Assembly: GCA_035637315.1 (NCBI GenBank) | Contig: DASPXK010000153.1 | Span: forward strand, 1 to 24,802 | DNA length: 24,802 nucleotides | DNA from: DASPXK01 sp035637315 | Lineage (GTDB): Bacteria; Chloroflexota; UBA6077; JACCZL01 | Direction: 5' to 3' | Part shown: one piece after another, positions 17,101-22,378 of the stretch | Layout: the number at the start of each line of letters is the position of its first letter | Position numbering within the stretch: position 1 is the first letter of the stretch | The notes under the pieces: generated by a model | Databases searched by the model: none | The model's input: the letters and a program-made list of their open reading frames with translations, nothing else | Told to the model about the DNA's origin: nothing | Position numbers and translations under genes: made by a program

Positions 17101-17570
17101 TGCGCTATCTGCCGGTCCCGCACGAGGGCAATTCGCAGGCCTCGCCGGAGGAGGCCGCCGTGATCAGGTCGGAGATCGAGCGGCTGCTAGAGGGAAGCTA
17201 CGAAGATCGAGCTTGCAGGAGGCCGCTTGTCCAGGACGATATCCTGGTCGTCGCGCCGTACAACGCCCAGGTCCGCTGTCTTCGGGCGGCCCTGCCGGAG
17301 GGGATTCGGGTTGGGACGGTGGACAAGTTCCAGGGGCAGGAGGCAGCCATCGTGCTCTTCTCGATGGCCACCTCGAGCGGCGAGGAGCTGCCACGCGACC
17401 TGGAGTTCCTGTTCAGCCGGAATCGGCTCAACGTGGCGATCTCACGCGCGAAGTGCCTGGCGGTGCTTGTCGCCTCGCCCAAACTGCTCCACATCCGCTG
17501 CCGGACTCCCGATCACATGCGGATGGTCAACGCTCTCTGCCGGCTGGTCGAGATGGCGCGCCCGGAGTGA
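14178..17570 (+). CDS. TM0106-type RecB-like nuclease fused to RNase H-like domain and superfamily 1 DNA helicase
   Basis: This 1130-residue protein has three parts. Residues 1-230 are a RecB/Cas4-like nuclease with an iron-sulfur cluster: C21 pairs with C216, C219 and C225 (HCAICPWSPVC). D117 (GIADF), D137-T-K139 and Q151 give the PD-(D/E)XK active site. Residues about 315-500 are an RNase H-like exonuclease region with D323, E325 (FFDMEGD) and YNRADCEST. The C-terminal half is a Dna2/UPF1-like helicase: Walker A GPPGSGKT (755-762), Walker B VDEAGQ (866-871), GDPLQL (891-896), TVDKFQGQE (1047-1055) and NVAISRAK (1085-1092). All motifs are intact. The family is widespread in Actinobacteria and related phyla and probably processes DNA ends or repair intermediates; its physiological role is not settled. 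The start ATG has GGTGGAAG upstream. Confidence 0.9.
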   Translation: MRILDGRLIFSASDLNNFLECPHLTRLDLAVALGDMPDRPPRSASAELVARKGDEHERAYLRSLEGAGKRVVEIEGPGPSLAEVVAAAKETIEAMRGGSEVIYQAVFLDQPWLGIADFLLRVDGASNLGDWSYEVADTKLARRVKPYYLLQLCFYSEHVARLQGETPRHIHAVLGTGERRTFVLADFAAYYRTIKAHFLEQLESGSTTYPHPVEHCAICPWSPVCDGRRLTDDHLSLVANIRRDHVVRLEAAGITKVAELATASAVSSVPRMVQRTFANLRQQARLQHERRVTGCHHYELLEPEPLRGLALLPPSSSGDLFFDMEGDPFHEGGLEYLFGVAWREAGQCQYRAFWAHNRAEERAAFEGFVDFALERLERSPDLHVYHYAHYEPTALKRLMGQHGTREDEIDRLLREERLVDLYAVVRQAIRISQPSYSIKKLEAFYMSHPRATSVTDGADSIVAYEEWLDSQDQSKLDELEQYNRADCESTAHLRDWLLRLTPEAERQYACQIKWQPPEQRPPSEEAQQESSAREELKRALLEGFPADSLALPSREARARWLMAQLLDYHRREDKPVWWAYFDRLSKSPEELVEEADSIGDLTEVDGVPPEPSRRSLVHTLGFPTQEHKLAPGDACDPTTGKSAGTIVDIDDGHGLLRLRRGPGLLDAPLPRALIPPSPLQTAEQRAALGRLARQVVADGVDGPGPYRALRDMLLLRPPRVRGIGEGQPLQMESVDLERAEEIASNLDASYLFIQGPPGSGKTYVGARLIIRLMRGGNRVGVASNSHKAIHNLLDEVERVAVAEGFQFLGLKKASQSNPESSYAGRFIKSSTSNADFPPAADVQLVAGTAWLFARKDMDESLDYLFVDEAGQVALANAVAMGTSARNLVLLGDPLQLAQVSQGVHPDGAGASVLEHLLGEHATIPADRGLFLDHTRRLHPDLCRFISEIVYEDRLESAVECASRSVESSGLSGTGLRYLPVPHEGNSQASPEEAAVIRSEIERLLEGSYEDRACRRPLVQDDILVVAPYNAQVRCLRAALPEGIRVGTVDKFQGQEAAIVLFSMATSSGEELPRDLEFLFSRNRLNVAISRAKCLAVLVASPKLLHIRCRTPDHMRMVNALCRLVEMARPE

Positions 17571-17624
17571 GTCTCGGCAGGGCCCGCAATCGTGATCCCG
17601 CACTATCGTCCTGAGCCCCCCTCC

Positions 17625-17730
17625 TTGTCATCCTGAGCCCTCTTGTCATCCTGAGCTCGTTCTTGTCATCCTGAGCGAAGCGAAGGATCCGCAACCTGGG
17701 CACGGATCCTTCGCTTCGCTCAGGATGACA
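17625..17730. repeat. TTGTCATCCTGAGC direct repeats and 28-base perfect inverted repeat
   Basis: Three direct copies of TTGTCATCCTGAGC start at 17625, 17643 and 17663. The third begins a perfect 28-base inverted repeat (17664-17691 with 17703-17730) around an 11-base loop. The arms contain GCGAAGCGAAGGATCCG. The 303-base gap 17571-17873 is otherwise filled by a 7-base tandem repeat and the rpsO promoter and leader. Confidence 0.95.
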
Positions 17731-17736
17731 GCGACG

Positions 17737-17778
17737 CCTACTGCCTACTGCCCACTGCCCACTGCCCACTGCCCACTG
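17737..17778. repeat. six tandem 7-base units (CCTACTG / CCCACTG)
   Basis: Two CCTACTG units are followed by four CCCACTG units with no interruption. The array ends 4 bases before the likely extended -10 box of rpsO and so occupies the -35 region. The complement of the same unit is found at 8774-8797. Confidence 0.95.
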
Positions 17779-17782
17779 GAGA

Positions 17783-17791
17783 TGCTATACT
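17783..17791 (+). promoter_or_regulatory. probable extended -10 promoter element of rpsO-pnp
   Basis: TGC followed by TATACT is a good extended -10 box about 83 bases before the rpsO start codon. No -35 match is visible because that position lies in the tandem repeat. The implied leader of roughly 75 bases contains a short GCCGG/CCGGC hairpin; S15 represses its own mRNA in several bacteria through such leaders. Confidence 0.45.
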
Positions 17792-17873
17792 CGACGCCAG
17801 GATTTGTAAGGTTTTGAGTTGAGGCCGGGCCAACGATGAACGGCGGCCGGCAGGGAAGAGGAGGAGAGCGCGC

Positions 17874-18143
17874 GTGCCCCTGACGAAGGAGGCGAAGGGT
17901 GAGGTCATCGAGCAGTACCGGACCCACCCAACGGATTCAGGCTCAGCAGAAGTCCAGGTTGCCATCCTGACCCACCGCATCAAAGAGCTTGCCGACCATC
18001 TCAGCCGCCACAAGCACGACGACCACTCGCGGCGCGGGCTGCTCAAGATGGTCGGCCGCCGCCGACGCCTCCTGACGTATCTCAGCCGCACCGAGAACGA
18101 GCGCTATCAGCGGTTGATTGCATCGCTCGGTCTGCGGCGCTAG
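17874..18143 (+). CDS. rpsO: 30S ribosomal protein S15
   Basis: S15 (89 residues, normal length) binds 16S rRNA at the three-way junction of the central domain and is a primary assembly protein of the small subunit. The family landmarks are present: TDSGSAEVQVAILTHRI (about 21-37), LSRHKHDDHSRRGLL (43-57) and VGRRRRLLTYL (60-70). The start is GTG, with AGAGGAGGAG ending 7 bases upstream. It is followed directly by pnp, the conserved order in many bacteria. Confidence 0.98.
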   Translation: MPLTKEAKGEVIEQYRTHPTDSGSAEVQVAILTHRIKELADHLSRHKHDDHSRRGLLKMVGRRRRLLTYLSRTENERYQRLIASLGLRR

Positions 18144-18157
18144 CCGAACGGTCCGAT

Positions 18158-18209
18158 GTAGGGGCGAGGCTTGCCTCGCCCAGGGTGGACCCGGAAAATC
18201 CGCCCCTAC
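18158..18209. repeat. GTAGGGGCGAGGC inverted-repeat element in the rpsO-pnp spacer
   Basis: GTAGGGGCG (18158-18166) pairs with CGCCCCTAC (18201-18209). A second hairpin forms from GGGCGAGGC and GCCTCGCCC (18162-18170 and 18173-18181). The element occupies half of the space between rpsO and pnp. Its ends resemble those of the palindromic repeat at 7857. Confidence 0.85.
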
Positions 18210-18248
18210 GCGAAGGACCCGGCGTCCAACTGTGTGACGAGGAGAATG

Positions 18249-20723
18249 ATGGTAGTTTCACGCTATTCCACGGAAGTCGGCGGTCGCGCGATGACCCTGG
18301 AGCATGGCCGCATGGCCGGCTTGGCGGGCGGGGCCGTGCTGGTGACCTACGGCGAGACGGTTGTGCTGGCCACGGCGACCACAGCCAACGAGCCCCGCGA
18401 GGGCATCGACTTCTTTCCGCTTCAGGTCGAGTTCGAAGAGAAGATGTACGCCGCTGGCAAGATTCCGGGCGGCTTCATCAAGCGCGAGGGGCGGCCCACC
18501 GAGCAGGCGATCCTAACCGCCCGTCTCACCGACCGCCCGCTGCGTCCGCTCTTCCCGAAGGAGTATCGCAACGAGGTCCAGGTGATCGTGACGGTCCTCT
18601 CGGCCGACCAGGTCAACGATCCGGCCGTGTGCTCGATCGTCGGCGCATCGGCTGCGCTGATGATCTCGGACATTCCCTTCTACGGGCCGGTCGGCGCGGT
18701 CCGCGTCGGCTACATCAACGACGAGATCGTGATCAATCCGACCATGTCGCAGATGGCTTACTCTGAGCTGGACTTGATGCTGGCCGGCACTGCCGACGCG
18801 GTCCTGATGGTCGAGGCAGGCGCGCAGGAGGTTCCTGAGGAGACGGTCCTCGAGGCGATCCAGGCTGGCCACCAGGCCATGCAGGAGCTGATCGCGCTCC
18901 AGAATCGGATGCGCGACGAGATCGGTAAGCCAAAACGCGAGGTCGTCGTGCCTGAAGCGCCTCCCGAGCTCAGGGGAGCCGTCGAAGGGTACCTCGGCAG
19001 TCGGCTCGAGGAGACGATCTACGATCCAGACAAGGCAACCCGTGAGGACAGCACGCGCGACCTGCGCCGCGAGGTGATCGCCCACCTCGCCGAGCGCTAC
19101 GAGCCCAAACTGGTCGGCAAGGCGTTCGAGGCGCTTGAGAAGGAAACGGTCCGCCGCAACATCCTCGAGCGCGGGCGACGCCCGGACGGCCGTGAAACGA
19201 GGGAGATCCGGCCCGTGACTTGCGAGGTGGGCGTGCTGCCGCGCACCCACGGTTCGGCACTGTTCACGCGCGGCCAGACACAGGTCCTCTCCGTCGCAAC
19301 GCTCGGGACCGAGGGCGACGAGCAGCGAATCGACAGCATTGGGCTGGAGGAGTCGAAGCGCTACATCCACCACTACAACTTCCCACCCTTCTCGGTGGGC
19401 GAGACCCGCCCAATGCGCGGACCTTCGCGGCGTGACATCGGCCATGGCGCCCTGGCCGAGCGGGCGCTGCTGGCCGTCCTGCCCGATACGACTGAATTCC
19501 CCTACACCATACGCGTGGTCTCGGAGGTGGTCTCCTCGAATGGCTCCACGTCGATGGGCAGCGCGTGTGGCAGCAGCCTGGCCCTGATGGACGCCGGCGT
19601 GCCCATCAAGGCGCCTGTGGCCGGAGTGGCGATGGGCTTGATCACGTCGGGCACGGGAGACGGCGAGTACGCCATCCTGTCCGACATCCAGGGGATCGAG
19701 GACGCCCTTGGCGACATGGATTTCAAGGTGGCCGGGACGGAGCGTGGCGTTACCGCCCTGCAAATGGACATCAAGGTGCGCGGCATCACCACCGAGATCA
19801 TGCGGGCCGCTCTGGCGCAGGCGCGCGAGGGCCGGGCGTGGATAATGAGCAAAATGATGGAGGCGATCTCCGAGCCGCGCACCGAGCTATCCGAATACGC
19901 GCCTCGCATCACCAAGATCCACATCAACCCGGACCGCATCCGCGACGTGATCGGTCCCGGCGGCAAGATGATCCGCAAGATCGTCGAAGAGACCAAGTGT
20001 ACGATCGACGTCAACGACGACGGGACCGTCCTGATCGGCTCGACGAGTCCTGAGAACGCCAAGAAGGCGATCGACTGGATCGAGCGACTCACCAAGGACG
20101 TCGAGCCTGGCAGCATCTACACGGGTAGGGTCACCAGGCTCATGGCCTTCGGCGCGTTCGTGGAGATCCTGCCCGGCAAAGAGGGCCTGATCCACATCTC
20201 GGAGCTGGCCGACTACCGGGTGCCGCGCGTCGAAGACGTGGTCAACGTCGGCGACGAGGTGACCGTGCTGGTGACCGAGATCGATCGACAGGGCCGCATC
20301 AACCTCTCGCGCCGCGCCCTGCTCGAGCCAAGCACTGAGCCCGTCGAGGTAAGCCCCGACGACGGCGACCAGCGTGGCGAGCGTGGCTTCGAGCGGCGCC
20401 CGCCGCGGCGGGAGGGCGGCTACGGTCCGCCACAAGGCGACCGCCCACCGCGGCGAGAAGGCGGCTTTGGTGGTCGCGGGCCGCGCCGAGAGGGCGGCTC
20501 CGGCGATCGCCCGCCCCGACGCGAGGGCTTTGGCGGCGGTGGGCCACCCCGCCGGGGTGGCCCCGACGGCGGCTCTGGCGACGGTCGACCGCCGCGTGAT
20601 GGTGGCTTCGGACGTGGACCGCGCAGGGGCCCGAGCGGGCCAGGCGGACCAGGGGGGCCAGGCGGCGGTCCCCGCCGTGGGCCCGGCGGCCCGCCTCCCG
20701 ATCCGTTCGGCCCACGCTGGTAG
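18249..20723 (+). CDS. pnp: polyribonucleotide nucleotidyltransferase (PNPase) with Arg/Gly-rich C-terminal tail
   Basis: PNPase degrades RNA from the 3' end using phosphate and can also add tails. It is a trimer with two RNase PH-like domains, a KH and an S1 domain. All are present: the first PH core starts at LEHGRMAGLAGG, the second includes GSALFTRGQTQ and the RGPSRRDIGHGALAERAL substrate-binding region. The KH domain has VIGPGGKMIRKI and the S1 domain has GRVTRLMAFGAFVE and GLIHISEL. The frame is open back to 18171, but those codons come from a repeat. GAGGAG lies 4 bases before the ATG at 18249, which gives 824 residues. That exceeds the usual length of about 700 because of a tail from residue 694 made of RPPRREGGFG-like repeats. 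Confidence 0.97.
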   Translation: MVVSRYSTEVGGRAMTLEHGRMAGLAGGAVLVTYGETVVLATATTANEPREGIDFFPLQVEFEEKMYAAGKIPGGFIKREGRPTEQAILTARLTDRPLRPLFPKEYRNEVQVIVTVLSADQVNDPAVCSIVGASAALMISDIPFYGPVGAVRVGYINDEIVINPTMSQMAYSELDLMLAGTADAVLMVEAGAQEVPEETVLEAIQAGHQAMQELIALQNRMRDEIGKPKREVVVPEAPPELRGAVEGYLGSRLEETIYDPDKATREDSTRDLRREVIAHLAERYEPKLVGKAFEALEKETVRRNILERGRRPDGRETREIRPVTCEVGVLPRTHGSALFTRGQTQVLSVATLGTEGDEQRIDSIGLEESKRYIHHYNFPPFSVGETRPMRGPSRRDIGHGALAERALLAVLPDTTEFPYTIRVVSEVVSSNGSTSMGSACGSSLALMDAGVPIKAPVAGVAMGLITSGTGDGEYAILSDIQGIEDALGDMDFKVAGTERGVTALQMDIKVRGITTEIMRAALAQAREGRAWIMSKMMEAISEPRTELSEYAPRITKIHINPDRIRDVIGPGGKMIRKIVEETKCTIDVNDDGTVLIGSTSPENAKKAIDWIERLTKDVEPGSIYTGRVTRLMAFGAFVEILPGKEGLIHISELADYRVPRVEDVVNVGDEVTVLVTEIDRQGRINLSRRALLEPSTEPVEVSPDDGDQRGERGFERRPPRREGGYGPPQGDRPPRREGGFGGRGPRREGGSGDRPPRREGFGGGGPPRRGGPDGGSGDGRPPRDGGFGRGPRRGPSGPGGPGGPGGGPRRGPGGPPPDPFGPRW
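20328..20720 (+). other. RGG-like low-complexity tail of PNPase
   Basis: The last 131 residues of PNPase consist almost entirely of Arg, Gly, Pro with some Glu, Asp and Phe. About seven degenerate units of RPPRREGGFG type occur, ending in a Gly/Pro-rich stretch (GPSGPGGPGGPGGG) and PFGPRW. The reading frame is undisturbed and continuous with the S1 domain. Such tails are known to bind RNA or promote condensate formation in other proteins. Confidence 0.9.
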
Positions 20724-20768
20724 CTGGCCCCCAACGCCCTCACCCCGCGAAGCGCACTTGTTCCCTGC

Positions 20769-20810
20769 CCCCTCTCCCAAATTTGGGAGAGGGGCTTGGG
20801 GGTGAGGGCG
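20769..20810. repeat. CCCTCTCCC/GGGAGAGGG hairpin repeat, copy 3
   Basis: A perfect 26-base palindrome (20769-20794, centre AAATTT) is followed by CTTGGGGGTGAGGGCG. It lies 45 bases after the pnp stop codon and could end or protect the rpsO-pnp mRNA, although no T-run follows. Confidence 0.95.
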
Positions 20811-20842
20811 TGTCGGGGCGGCTTCAGCTCCTCGGGCGTCGT

Positions 20843-20884
20843 CCCCTCTCCCAAGTTTGGGAGAGGGGGTTGGGGGTGAGGGCA
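20843..20884. repeat. CCCTCTCCC/GGGAGAGGG hairpin repeat, copy 4
   Basis: A 12-base-pair stem (20843-20854 with 20857-20868) has the tail GTTGGGGGTGAGGGCA. This is the closest relative of the copy at 20769 and has the same orientation, so the two form a direct pair 74 bases apart. The tail runs into the start region of the methyltransferase gene. Confidence 0.95.
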
Positions 20885-20895
20885 TAGCCAGGGCG

Positions 20896-21672
20896 ATGGC
20901 CCTCTATGACCAGATTGGCGGGAACTATGATGCGACCAGGCGCGCTGACCCGGAGATCGCCCGGCGCCTGATCGAGTACCTCAGCCCCGAGCCCGCTGGG
21001 CTCTATCTGGACGTGGCCTGTGGGACAGGCAACTACACGGCCGCGCTGGCCAGTGCTGGGCTGCGCCTATGCGGGGTGGACCAGTCGGCGCGCATGATCG
21101 CGGGGGCGCGCCCCAAGCGGGCAAGGGTCAGGTGGCTCGTCGCGGACGTCGCGCGGCTGCCGTTCTCGGATGGTCTTTTCTCGGGAGCCATCTGCACCCT
21201 GGCGATCCATCACTTCCGAGAGCTTGGCTCACCGTTTGGGGAAGTGTCGCGTGTGATGGGGCGCGGCCGCTTCGTCCTGTTCACTGCGGCCCCAGAGCAG
21301 ATGCGCGGATACTGGCTCAATGAGTATTTCCCCGCCGCGCTCGAGAAGTCGATCGAGCAAATGCCGAGCCCGGAGCGGGTCGAAGAAGCGCTCGCGGCGG
21401 CTGGCTTCGAGTCGGTTCGGAGCGCACAGTACGAGGTCGCTGAAGAGCTTCGCGACCTCTTCCTGTACAGCGGCAAGCAGCGGCCCGAGATGTACCTCGA
21501 TCCCCGCGTCCGGGCCGGCATCTCGACGTTCGCCGTGCTGGCCGATCCGTCCGAAGTCCGCGCCGGGTGCGAGCAGCTGGCCCGCGACATCCGCTCCGGG
21601 CGGATCGCCGACGTGATCAAGGCATACGCCCACGATCGAGGCGACTACCTGTTCGTCATCGCCGAGAAGTGA
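20896..21672 (+). CDS. SAM-dependent class I methyltransferase
   Basis: This 258-residue protein transfers a methyl group from S-adenosylmethionine. Motif I is LDVACGTGNYT (38-48), the acidic residue at the end of the second strand is D62 (GVDQS), and VADVARLPF followed by GAICTLAIHHF corresponds to motifs II and III. The C-terminal half is helical and shows no known substrate domain. The frame runs 13 codons further upstream, but these are a translation of a hairpin repeat (MGEGVGGEG). The ATG at 20896, with MALYDQIGGNYDATR, is therefore the natural start, even though the ribosome binding site is weak. The family (Methyltransf_11-like) includes small-molecule, quinone and rRNA methylases, so the substrate is unknown. 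Confidence 0.85.
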   Translation: MALYDQIGGNYDATRRADPEIARRLIEYLSPEPAGLYLDVACGTGNYTAALASAGLRLCGVDQSARMIAGARPKRARVRWLVADVARLPFSDGLFSGAICTLAIHHFRELGSPFGEVSRVMGRGRFVLFTAAPEQMRGYWLNEYFPAALEKSIEQMPSPERVEEALAAAGFESVRSAQYEVAEELRDLFLYSGKQRPEMYLDPRVRAGISTFAVLADPSEVRAGCEQLARDIRSGRIADVIKAYAHDRGDYLFVIAEK

Positions 21673-21686
21673 GGCGCCAGGTCGAG

Positions 21687-21695
21687 TGCTAGAAT
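21687..21695 (+). promoter_or_regulatory. possible extended -10 element upstream of the DUF433 gene
   Basis: TGC followed by TAGAAT lies 67 bases before the antitoxin start codon. It has the same TGC spacing as the TATACT box before rpsO. No -35 match is seen. Confidence 0.3.
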
Positions 21696-21761
21696 TCGCC
21701 CAGGCGTACCGAGCCTCAGCGCCCTCGGCGGCGAGGCTGTGTGCCCGCTGGAGTTGCCGGT

Positions 21762-22010
21762 ATGAATCAGACCGCTCTCGTCGACAGGATCGTCGTAGAC
21801 CCCAAGGTCATGGCTGGCAAGCCGGTGATTCGGGGGACGCGCCTGACTGTCCAATACATCGTCGGACTGCTGGCAAGCGGGGCATCGGTCGAAGAAGTGC
21901 TGGGCGAGTACGAGGGTCTCGCCCGCGACGACATCCTGGCCTGCCTCCGCTACGCCGCCGATATGCTAGACAACACCGAGGTCCTCCCACTCGCGTTCGA
22001 TTCGTCATAG
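21762..22010 (+). CDS. DUF433-family antitoxin
   Basis: This 82-residue protein has the DUF433 core IVVDPKVMAGKPVIRGTRLTVQYIV, followed by ASVEEVLGEYEGLARDDILACLRYAAD. This forms a small winged/helix-turn-helix DNA-binding domain. DUF433 proteins are predicted antitoxins paired with PIN-like DUF5615 toxins, and that partner gene follows directly. The ATG at 21762 has GGAG 8 bases upstream and is preferred over an in-frame GTG at 21741. The antitoxin probably represses its own promoter, as is common for such modules. Confidence 0.9.
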   Translation: MNQTALVDRIVVDPKVMAGKPVIRGTRLTVQYIVGLLASGASVEEVLGEYEGLARDDILACLRYAADMLDNTEVLPLAFDSS

Positions 22011-22371
22011 GGTCCGGTTCATCGTCGACGAGTCCAGCGGACCGGCCCTCGCGCGGTGGCTCGAGCTACAGGGCCACGATGTCTTTTCAGTGTTCCACCA
22101 GGCTCGGGGGGCAAGCGATGAGGCAGTCCTCGCACTGAGCGTCGCTCAAGCCCGAATCCTCATCACTAATGACAAGGACTTCGGCTACCTGGTGTTTCGT
22201 CAGCGCTTAGCGCATAGAGGCGTTATCCTGCTCCGACTAACCGACGAACGCGCCACAAGCAAGATCCGTGTCTTGAAGTCGGTACTGGACAACTACGCGG
22301 ATCGTTTGGTGAACCAGTTCGTTGTGGTCACCGAAGCGGGGGTTCGGGTGGTACTTCGGGACGGGCGCTGA
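22000..22371 (+). CDS. DUF5615 PIN-like toxin, without a standard start codon
   Basis: The predicted product is a PIN-like ribonuclease toxin partnered with the preceding DUF433 protein. The full family signature is present in the frame: VRFIVDESSGPALARWL, then GHDVFSVFHQARGASDEAVL, ITNDKDFGYLVFR and RGVILLRL. The acidic residues of VDES, SDEAVL and NDKDFG form the expected metal site. The first standard start in frame is GTG at 22090, which would remove the VDES aspartate and the first strand. In relatives the start codon directly precedes RF, which here is a GTC at 22012. The only other near-start is ATT at 22000, overlapping the antitoxin stop codon. It may use a rare start by coupling, be disabled, or carry a sequence error. 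The coordinates given use ATT. Confidence 0.7.
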   Translation: MRHRVRFIVDESSGPALARWLELQGHDVFSVFHQARGASDEAVLALSVAQARILITNDKDFGYLVFRQRLAHRGVILLRLTDERATSKIRVLKSVLDNYADRLVNQFVVVTEAGVRVVLRDGR

Positions 22372-22378
22372 AGAAAGA

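Noticed and set aside
17605..17778. CRISPR array
   Set aside because: The repeats are adjacent or separated by only a few bases, with no regular unique spacers and no cas genes nearby.
18171..18248. Earlier start of pnp, adding 26 residues
   Set aside because: The extra codons come from a hairpin repeat and do not resemble PNPase; a GAGGAG site precedes the ATG at 18249.
18513..19763. 416-codon minus-strand frame opposite pnp
   Set aside because: It mirrors the codon pattern of pnp and shows no domain; pnp is unquestionable here.
20857..20895. Earlier start of the methyltransferase, adding 13 residues
   Set aside because: The residues are a translation of the repeat tail; the family-like sequence begins at the ATG at 20896.
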